From assembly GCA_037043015.1 (NCBI GenBank), contig CM073322.1:23774364-23838363 (forward strand): 64,000 bases of DNA. The letters are read 5' to 3'. The stretch's first letter is position 1; every line of letters begins with the position of its first letter. Under the pieces are notes generated by a model that saw only the letters and a list, made by a program, of their open reading frames with translations, was not told where the DNA came from and did not search any database. The stretch comes from Bryum argenteum (Eukaryota > Streptophyta > Bryopsida > Bryales > Bryaceae). The position numbers and the translations under genes were made by a program. Shown one piece after another: positions 56,730 to 64,000 of this stretch.

Positions 56730-57577
56730 GGAATAATGATCTCCAAGATTCATAAACATAGGTCTGTGGCATCTTTTGCAAGGAAAGTGATCTCCTTAAC
56801 TAAAGTGCCCAAAATTAAGTTTTATTTCTATCGTCAATTGTTTGACAGCCTCTCGCAGATATTCCTATAAACGCCACCTACAATGCCCTGCATAGAAAAA
56901 AATAAAAATAAATAAAAATATGGGTTTTTAAAAACCTCACTATTTAATTTTCAAAAATTGTTCAGAAACAGCACTTCAAAGACATGTCCGTTTGGCTATA
57001 AACAACGCGCTGCAGTCTTCCACTTGGACCGGTCACCGGGTGTTCGGAACAAAACAAAGCTTTTTGCACAAATGTAACAAGGTATGGAATCAATGCCATT
57101 TTGCACACGTGGAATTGCAATGCATTTACTTTATTTTTTAATATATATTTTCTAACACTAATTTGCAAGTGTATGATCTTAATGAGGAGTCATTCTATGT
57201 GACACCTGGTTGAACCCACTTCAATTTCTATAATAAATGAAAAAAATAGTAGAATATAGATTGCTCATGGAGAGTTTGATCATTATAATTTCATCTCATG
57301 ACATAATTCATTTTATTGTGACATTAGTCAAATGATTCAACTTTTAAAAAAATAAAAAAAAATAAAAAACATAATAACAATAACAATGGTTGTGGAGTTG
57401 TTTTTTCTCGTAGAACTGATGTGAAATAGATTTGTGTACGAAGAAATTGTAATATTGATTATTGTGCAATCTTAAATGAAGTTATGTATGTTTTAGACTT
57501 GACAAACATGAAATGTCGAAAGAGTAAAAGTCGTGATGACAATAAGGAGGTTGTGGTTGCAATTCTTTTTTGCGGAC
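56730..57577. other. AT-rich intergenic DNA
   Basis: No supported gene or element. Confidence 0.45.
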
Positions 57578-57722
57578 TTGGTGCTCACCACCTTAGTATG
57601 GTATGAAAATCTTGCACCTCGTTGTATGAGTACCCAAAGTCCTTGGGAGATAATATGTCAGCAATTTCTTGGGCATTAGTCGCTAGGGCGGAATTAGCAT
57701 AATATATCTTGAGAAGGGTTAG
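57578..57722 (+). mobile_element. tRNA-derived SINE, copy 5 (old, partial)
   Basis: A block with GTTGTATGAGTACCCAAAGT, CCTTGGGAGATAATATGTCA and GGGCATTAGT aligns with the middle of the SINE (compare GTTGTATGGGTACCTCAAAG and CTTTGGGGATACTATGTCAA). Head and tail are not recognisable and identity is much lower than among copies 1-4, so this is an old copy. Confidence 0.6.
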
Positions 57723-58876
57723 TAATCATATTAATTGTTGTATGACCTAATATGTGTATACATCAAAAGAAAGGTCAAACAACCACTCTATTGATGGTTG
57801 CCTCAAAATAAGTTCATATACTTTCTTCAATAGATCTTAAACCCCTAATTTGGTCCTTGATGCAAATTTGTATAGATCATCAAAATATACCTTCCTCTAC
57901 TTGATGCCTTGAAAACTTAACCTAAGCATTGTTTGAAGGATTCAATTGTAGAATCTTACAATTATCCTCACCTTTAACCCACACACCAAATTCAAATTGC
58001 TGATTTCTTACCATTTGTGAGATTATAAAGGTCAAAGTTGATTAAATTTATTCATGCAGGAACCCCAAAAATCCATCTTGACTTTCTTGGACCTTTAGGG
58101 GACTCATTAAGTATGCAATTGTTAAACTGTATGCAATCATTTATCGAAAGCAATAGCGAGCAAAGAGCTCTAGTGCACCCTATCCACTCTCATACTCTCA
58201 TGTGTTGCTAAACTTGACATTGGCCTATTCTTGTGACCTCCATCAATTACACCCTCTTTCTTTTCTCAATTCCCTACTCCAAAAGAGATTCAATACTTCA
58301 GTAACTTTTCTTGCCCATGATAATGGCATTGACCATGTCATGACATGATTACAATAAGGAAAGAGAGAATACGGAGCATTCAATTGAGCTACATTGACAC
58401 AATATAAAGGGAGCTATAGTTTAAAATGATGTGCCAATTGAAGATGCTCTAGTACTTAAAATCTTTTGTTTCCATATAAAGTGAAATTATTTAGAATAGT
58501 GAAAATAAATGAAAAAAAAACAACTTAGAATCAATAATAAACCTCCAATAGTTTCAGAATCCAATGTTGTCACCATTCCCCTTTCCTTCAAGAGTGGCAT
58601 CTGTTCACATGAAACTTCAAATAAAGGAGACAAAAGAAAGATATTTGAAAGCTGTAATGGATGAAGTGAGACAAAATTAGGAAGGTAGAGAGAGAAGAAG
58701 GCGCAAAGTGGCTGCTAAGAATAGCGGGGCATCTACAAGCCCCGGCCCACTCCGTTTTGTTTGCAGTGGGGGTACCGCGCCACGGCCCAGCCTTTGCGCA
58801 GCGCCAGCGCGCTACAGTCGATGCAGTTGGTGAACCCCCCTCATCACGTTCACCGATTCCCGAATTTTCCAATCCC
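57723..58876. other. Intergenic stretch; short GC-rich island at 58.7-58.87 kb
   Basis: At 57,845-58,095, ACCCCTAATTTGGTCC and a matching GGACCTTTAGGGG form weak inverted ends without a TTAA border, perhaps another relic of the TTAA elements. The GC-rich island (58,720-58,870) is open on minus (58,884-58,588) but shows no motif. Confidence 0.35.
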
Positions 58877-59170
58877 CTAGTCATTAACTAACGCGTCTTC
58901 CAATGGTGGGAACGAATCAGTCATCATGCTCCGGATCGCGCTCTTCCTGTTGAATGTTTTCTCGTAGCTGGAATGCCGGTAGACATCCTCGCACCTCTCT
59001 GTCTGATCGAAGCTCATCGTCTTCCTCGTTTCCGCCGCTATGGTCGCGGACCCAATGCTTCTGTCGCTATTGTAGCCAGCATTGCTCGGGATCTTCAACA
59101 TAGCTTGAGTATCTAGACAGGTGGTTCGGGTTTTTGAATCCGGGATTCTGATCAAGCTTCGTGTTTGCAT
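58877..59170 (-). CDS. Hypothetical 97-residue protein, divergent to next gene
   Basis: ATG-initiated ORF rich in Ser, Thr, Arg and Asp with an acidic end (FPPLEDALVND). No domain recognised. It is separated from the divergent 317-residue ORF by only 166 bp, as in a shared promoter. Its GC content is like a coding exon. It may be complete or only the first exon. Confidence 0.35.
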   Translation of the reverse strand: MQTRSLIRIPDSKTRTTCLDTQAMLKIPSNAGYNSDRSIGSATIAAETRKTMSFDQTERCEDVYRHSSYEKTFNRKSAIRSMMTDSFPPLEDALVND

Positions 59171-59336
59171 GCAACGACGATGAGTATGTTAGGGTTGGAG
59201 GATTTGCAGGTTTGTTGCGAACATGGGTTGGATATGTAGAGAGGCGAGACTTTTGATCCGGGGCGCGCGGAGACAGTGTTAGGGTTGGAATGCAATGAGG
59301 AAGATTGGTTTGTGAGGTGACAGGTCTGGGTTTGAG

Positions 59337-60290
59337 ATGGCGTCGTCGTCGTCTTTATTCAGGGGGGACACCTCCTCGGAGACCTCAGGTTCAATGAGGT
59401 CTCCGTTATCGAGTTTCATGAGATCCCCAATGTCGAGTTCGATGATGCCATCCCCAGTATCCTCCCGCTTGACGATGGAATTCGACTCCGCATTCACGAT
59501 GGAACAGGAGGATCCCATTCGTTTCACTGGTACAGACATTCTGCCGTATCTTTCGCAGCCAAGCTCCTGCAGCTCGAGTTCCGATTTCGACACCCAAAGC
59601 TCTGGCGGGGGATCAGGATCGACCTCCTTTTGCGACTTGAATGATTCGAATAGGATAACGCTTGGGAGTCTCATCGGACTTCCAATGGCAGATTCATTTC
59701 GAACTTTTGGGGAGTCGTTGCGGTTTCTAGGGCGCGGCGACAGCACGTATGATAGCGGAAGCAGCAACCGGTCCACTGAAGGAGGACCGCCGCGTCGCTC
59801 GAGGTCGTGCAGTCTGCTCGGCGACATTTTCCGGTGCTTGCAGCGGAATAGAACTGATTACGTAAGCGATGCTCCGGCCAGGAGAAACCTCACGGCTCTC
59901 ACGTCCTTTACTATTACGGAAGTTTCCGAGGAGGAGGAGCGAGACTCGGATAGTGACAATGGTCCGACAGTATTCGAAAACTCAGTGTTCGTCGAACGGG
60001 ATACCCTGGGCAGCCGCATTTATGAATTCAATCCACTCTACATCTCAGACGCCATGTCCGAGGTCGATCCTGAATCTCGAGATGTGAGCCTTGCGCGAGA
60101 GAGCTCTAGTTCAGGAAATTCTACAGACAGCATGGAGTCAGGTGACGATGAAAGCTCGAGATTGAGCGTCCAAGTGAGCACGCCCACAGCCCCGTTGAGC
60201 CCCCGAGCCGATGTTCAGCCTCTGTCCCCAATGCGGACCGTTCTTACTGCCATGTGCTGCCGCCTGGGCGACGACTGCCCCAGTGACTGA
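59337..60290 (+). CDS. Uncharacterised serine-rich 317-residue protein, single exon
   Basis: A long intronless ORF in GC-rich DNA with an ATG start. The N-terminal 100 residues are Ser/Met/Pro-rich with repeated MRSPLSS-like phrases. The middle has an RSRSCSLLGDIFRCLQRNR segment (about 153-171) and an ITEVSEEEERDSDSDNG acidic patch. A STPTAPLSPRADVQPLSPMR proline-directed phosphosite-like stretch follows near the C-terminus, before TVLTAMCCRLGDDC. No transmembrane segment or signal peptide. The pattern suggests a largely disordered, phosphorylated regulatory protein. I cannot name its family. Confidence 0.75.
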   Translation: MASSSSLFRGDTSSETSGSMRSPLSSFMRSPMSSSMMPSPVSSRLTMEFDSAFTMEQEDPIRFTGTDILPYLSQPSSCSSSSDFDTQSSGGGSGSTSFCDLNDSNRITLGSLIGLPMADSFRTFGESLRFLGRGDSTYDSGSSNRSTEGGPPRRSRSCSLLGDIFRCLQRNRTDYVSDAPARRNLTALTSFTITEVSEEEERDSDSDNGPTVFENSVFVERDTLGSRIYEFNPLYISDAMSEVDPESRDVSLARESSSSGNSTDSMESGDDESSRLSVQVSTPTAPLSPRADVQPLSPMRTVLTAMCCRLGDDCPSD

Positions 60291-61640
60291 TCCAAATGAT
60301 GCCTGCCGGAGCAGACTGGGATTCAATAAGAAAGAATTACCAGGTATTTCATTGAATACCGAGATGACCTAGAATGCAAATCATGGGAGCTGCTACGGTT
60401 TTTCATCACCACTTGTTCTTCGTGCGCAAGACTATGGCTCTGTCATCAGCCGGAGGTGATCGAAATCTGGTGCTTTCAATACAAGGCTCCTTAGATTCGT
60501 CTTACAGTTACAACGTCTGCGAAGTGGAGTGCTCGTGACCAGGCGGTGAGGGATGAAGTGCGTGATCTTCATATCTCAGGTAAAGCTCAGCTGTAAGGTG
60601 AATGAGTAAGTTAGAGGGAACATTAATTGATTTGTCCCTTCTTAGCTTAGTGAAGGTCCTATTTATTGCAATTTTTTGAAGCTGGAGTGACTACCGACTA
60701 CGATCATTCTCTCTTGATCGACATGTAAACTCATGCTTCCCTGATTCACTCTTCTGAATTGAAGATATCATGGCCCAACCAGGCAGCGTATGTCTCTCTA
60801 TTCGATTACTTCGTTATAAGTCTGCTGTCTACCATTTTAAGTTTCCTATGGTATGACCGATGCTCCGCTTGTATTGGCGACTCTGGAGCCTTCCACGGTT
60901 CACTGGTTGCACGTCTGATGCACCCGGTTACTGAAGCGAAGTTAGTTGTAAGGATGAACTGCTTGGTTTCAGTGTTGGTAATCCGAGACAACGAACATGC
61001 ATTCTCTTTGCAAACGTCATAAAGTCATTGACTTGCGTGACGACGACCTATGTCATACATATGTCATAGTGATGGCTCAATAAAAAGTGGCGAAGTAAAT
61101 CAATTTTGATAGATGTGCAAAGTGTTTAGGTGATTTGATCAATTGGAACCATTCATTTTGACTGAAAAGTGAATTAGTTATGAATTTTGGAAGTGGAACC
61201 CATAGGTGTCCCCAAAACCGTCCAGCCTAAAATGTGAGTCATAAGTACATCAAAATTCGAAATTGGCAGCTGAAATGTACCCCGTGCTTGAATAAGCCTA
61301 GTGAGCAGTTTGTAGTGTTGTAGGTGTTGAGCCACCTACCATAATCTTCTATTGCTTATATAAAGACCCGTGTTGCAAAATTCCTGAGGGAGATAGCAAA
61401 TTAATTATCGTACTAGTGGTACCAAGCCCCAATTGTGCCTACACTAGGAATCCCAAATGACCAAGTGATTAGTGCTCATTGGCCAGGAAGGTCAAATCTG
61501 AAAAGTTCTTCATTTGCTCATTCTTGATTTTGCACGACTGTCTCTGCAATCCTTTTTGAGAACCTCCTCCGTCCTTGAACAAAGTGCCTCACGGAATACA
61601 ATCACATCATGTAAAACAAAATTTCCATTCTATGATGTTT
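60291..61640. other. Downstream flank and intergenic DNA
   Basis: The first few hundred bases are probably the 3' UTR of the serine-rich gene. Nothing else recognised; an 87-codon ORF at 60759-61022 has no motif. Confidence 0.45.
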
Positions 61641-61644
61641 TTAA

Positions 61645-62138
61645 CCCCAAAAGGTGAGTGAAGCCCAAATCAGGACGTTTGGACTCTGTTCAGCCTAGCC
61701 GTTACTAAATATAGACAGTATGAAGGTGGGATATTGTGAGTGGAGTTTCTCCATACCTTTCCTAATAGTCATCTCATACTAACTTCAAAATTTCTTTTAC
61801 TTTAGGAAATTTTTCACAAATATTTAGGAGGGACTCATTTCAAAATTTTCTTTTGAAATTGGTTATTTTTGCTCACAAAACACCTAGATCCCTATTATTA
61901 GGTGATTTTATTATTTTTATTTTATTTATTTTATTTTTTTCAATTTTGAATATTACGATCTCACAAACGGTGAGGAATTTGAACTTTAGATATGGTATGC
62001 ATGTGCACAAACAAGTTCGTTACATGATCCTAAGGTTACATACTTCATGATATGTCAAAGATTGAGAATTTGCATCGTACATAGAAAGAAGGTAGTTTTG
62101 AGGGTTTTTGGCAGTTTTGAGGCTACTCTCCTAAGGGA
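61645..62138. mobile_element. TTAA-flanked DNA element F (about 494 bp)
   Basis: TTAA (61641-61644) then CCCCAAAAGGTGAG; the interior is clearly related to element E but lacks about 350 bp of it. The right end is worn (CCTAAGGGA followed by TTTA). Related blocks include AATTTTCTTTTGAAATTGGT and AAGGTTACATACTT. No coding capacity. Confidence 0.68.
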
Positions 62139-63148
62139 TTTATCCACAAATTTGTTAGCATGTGCAACAATCTCTGCACAAGCTTCTTTTTATTTTTTTC
62201 ATTGAGAAGCCACATGCAAAGTATATAGCAGTTTTAAACACTTGGTTTTGATTTTTGGTTGATACTATGTAAGTGTATATGGTGAAATCAAGGTTGTAAC
62301 TTTTGAAAAGTTATACAATTCTAACATTGTAATTCATTGAATATACAAAGACATCACAAAAAAAAACCTACAGAAATCAAATTGATAAGATTGGATAAAT
62401 ATGGTATGGTTTTGATTGACTCTATGATCTTGATTAAGCTTATTGATAAATGAGACCAATATGCATAGTAGTTGAAAAGAAAAAGAAGTGCATAATAGAA
62501 AATCATAAAGGTTTGAACAGATACTTGTAGGAATGCATTCCACTCTCTTCAAATGCTGCTATCAAAGGGCATTTGAGGGGAGTGGAAAGGGATACAATGG
62601 TGAAAGCTCTTTCAAGGTATCTTAATGCAACTGGTTGGTAAAGAGAGTGTTTCTATAATTTTGGGACAAGTCGCGTGATGTTTAAGCATAGGTCATGATA
62701 TTCTAAGAAAACGGGAACCATGGAATCACATTGATTGTTATTTTTGATTTACCTCAACGTTTGCAATTAGCAAGCGAGCCTCACAACAAATAACAAAAAT
62801 ATATAAAATAACCAGGAGTACTTTCTAGTGAGAGCAGTGAATCTTACCACATAATAAAGCCTTGAATGTATTTTGCACCCAACATGAAGTATTGCCAAAA
62901 TTAGTACCATTTGCATTGCAAATACTTTCTAAGATGAAAGAGGTTTGTGGGTGAAATGATAGAGTTTTCTGATTTTGAGGCTCAAAATAAATACCTCAAG
63001 TGTAATGCAATCCTTTTTAACCACAAATGTTAAAGATGATGTTTAAAAAATAATGAGCGTATTACTTCATGCAATATAATAAATTTCCCCAATTGAATAA
63101 TATTGAACCATAGAAAAAGCATACAAATTATTATTCTATCGAAGCCTC
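62139..63148. other. AT-rich intergenic DNA
   Basis: No gene, repeat or element recognised. Confidence 0.45.
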
Positions 63149-63156
63149 TTGGGAGC

Positions 63157-63373
63157 GGGCAATGGTTCGTGGTAGCTACCAAGGAGGCACCCTAAAATCC
63201 ATGGGGACCTCCTAAGGCCGTTTTTGATAATTTTGAATTCAAAATTTCAGGTCTGCGACCCCAAGTTACCATTGAAAGCCTACTCCTTGACATTTAATGT
63301 CTATACATCAAAAAATTAGGGGGCTCACTACCCCTCCTCCATCCTCCTTGGTAGCTGCTACGAACGTTACCCC
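63157..63373. mobile_element. hAT-type MITE (217 bp) with 8-bp duplication
   Basis: The ends GGGCAATGGTTCGTGGTAGC and, reversed, GGGGTAACGTTCGTAGCAGC continue into an identical GCTACCAAGGAGG block on both sides (about 31 bp in all). The perfect 8-bp direct repeat TTGGGAGC flanks it (63149-63156 and 63374-63381). An 8-bp duplication is typical of the hAT superfamily. No ORF inside. Confidence 0.88.
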
Positions 63374-63484
63374 TTGGGAGCAAATATGAATTACTTCTTA
63401 TGGTAATTTAGCATAGTCTCGTTTCTATTTCCGTATCGACGTCAACAACCAATTAGGGTTTCGTGTGATGAGGGAGATGAGTTT

Positions 63485-63813
63485 ATGAAGAAACAGAGTC
63501 ACTGTATCCCGTCTATCTGCAAGCAACAGTCAGGAAAATTTCGAGTGCTTCGGATCCACGTCAGTTGCAATCAATCGAGCATGGCCTGTGACGGATGCGC
63601 ATGCGGCAACGTCGCCGAACAAATTGATCAATCACAGAAATTGCAGCCGAAGGATTGCCTGGAGGTCGACGACGAAGCGGCCCGACGCAACAAGGCCTTG
63701 CAATCCACGGGCGCACAGCTCATCGATGGCGATTTTGTTCGCGGCATTCGCGTCGCCGGATGGTCCATCCTGACGCGCAAGGCGCCCATTCTCAAAATGG
63801 GACCTCGAGAGAA
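63485..63813 (+). CDS. First exon of a possible plant-type phosphofructokinase (partial)
   Basis: Open from ATG at 63485 (alternative ATG at 63581, MACDGCACGN) to a good donor CGAGAGAA|GTAAGC at 63813. The end of the exon reads VRGIRVAGWSILTRKAPILKMGPREK. A GPREK segment directly precedes the YF-P-EVKAAIVTCGGLCPG core in many plant and algal ATP-dependent phosphofructokinases, which is the reason for the call. The core itself would lie in exon 2, beyond the window. If correct, the enzyme phosphorylates fructose 6-phosphate in glycolysis. The N-terminal Cys-rich stretch is not typical, so the call is tentative. Confidence 0.4.
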
Positions 63814-64000
63814 GTAAGCCAACTCAATCTCCCATTCCCTTGCTCAGATTCAGGGCCACGTGACAAATGTCTGATAGCCGGAAAGTGCCGTAGCAATTTG
63901 CGTTTGTTTCACGGAAGTCCAGAGCAGGACTAGGGTTTTGCAAATTTCGATGATCAGATGAAATTGCGTTCGGGTGGAACTTTTCGAGCCCTGGTAATGA

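Noticed and set aside
57845-58095. Possible further TTAA-type element with ACCCCTAATTTGGTCC ends
   Set aside because: The inverted match is short and TTAA is absent at the borders, so it was left as a remark only.

Overview
The window looks like nuclear DNA of a land plant, probably a non-seed plant (moss, liverwort or lycophyte). It carries a class III peroxidase, a SPIRAL1-like microtubule protein, a GPI-type fasciclin-like arabinogalactan protein, the plant DEAH4-type helicase and a plant-type complex IV subunit. Introns are GT-AG and mostly 75-740 nt. Exons are GC-richer than the AT-rich intergenic DNA. The lineage is inference; no marker gene settles it. No tRNA, rRNA or CRISPR locus was found.

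Left part (1-12 kb), gene-bearing, all on the minus strand: a possible FPF1-like ORF, the DEAH4/DHX40-type helicase with two likely 3'-UTR introns, a two-exon SPIRAL1-like gene, and a three-exon class III peroxidase whose distal haem pocket is unusual. Middle left (12-29 kb) is a repeat graveyard: tRNA-derived SINE copies, a fossil copia gag piece, a 618-bp fold-back MITE, a decayed kinase-like gene, a Tc1/mariner remnant, a 1-kb element with GC-rich hairpins, a 238-bp MITE with 25-bp perfect inverted repeats, and TTAA-flanked elements. Two further host genes follow: the fasciclin-like gene (29.8-31.0 kb) and a COX7c-like gene (36.7-37.7 kb). A genomic fragment of the latter, including intron sequence, lies 4 kb upstream of it. 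A broken hAT transposase occupies 39.6-41.9 kb.

The most striking object is a previously unannotated-looking 11.2-kb element at 44,044-55,280. Its ends are 25-bp inverted repeats (23/25 identical), each flanked by TTAA and each followed inside by an AGTGCACTT motif. It holds two divergently transcribed, decayed coding regions. The minus-strand region (about 45.0-47.7 kb) has the DGMDQ, DNCxRENKN and GHTHEDID signatures of a transposase-like family I associate with DUF7869. The plus-strand region (about 50.7-54.56 kb) includes a ParB/sulfiredoxin-like domain with a PVDGQH motif. Between them lie a 36-bp-arm hairpin and a 49-bp minisatellite. I read this as a large two-gene DNA transposon of a little-described kind.

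Right part (55-64 kb): two more TTAA elements of one family, an old SINE copy, a pair of divergent ORFs (one a convincing 317-aa serine-rich single-exon gene), an hAT-type MITE with a perfect 8-bp target-site duplication, and the first exon of a possible plant-type phosphofructokinase cut off by the window end.
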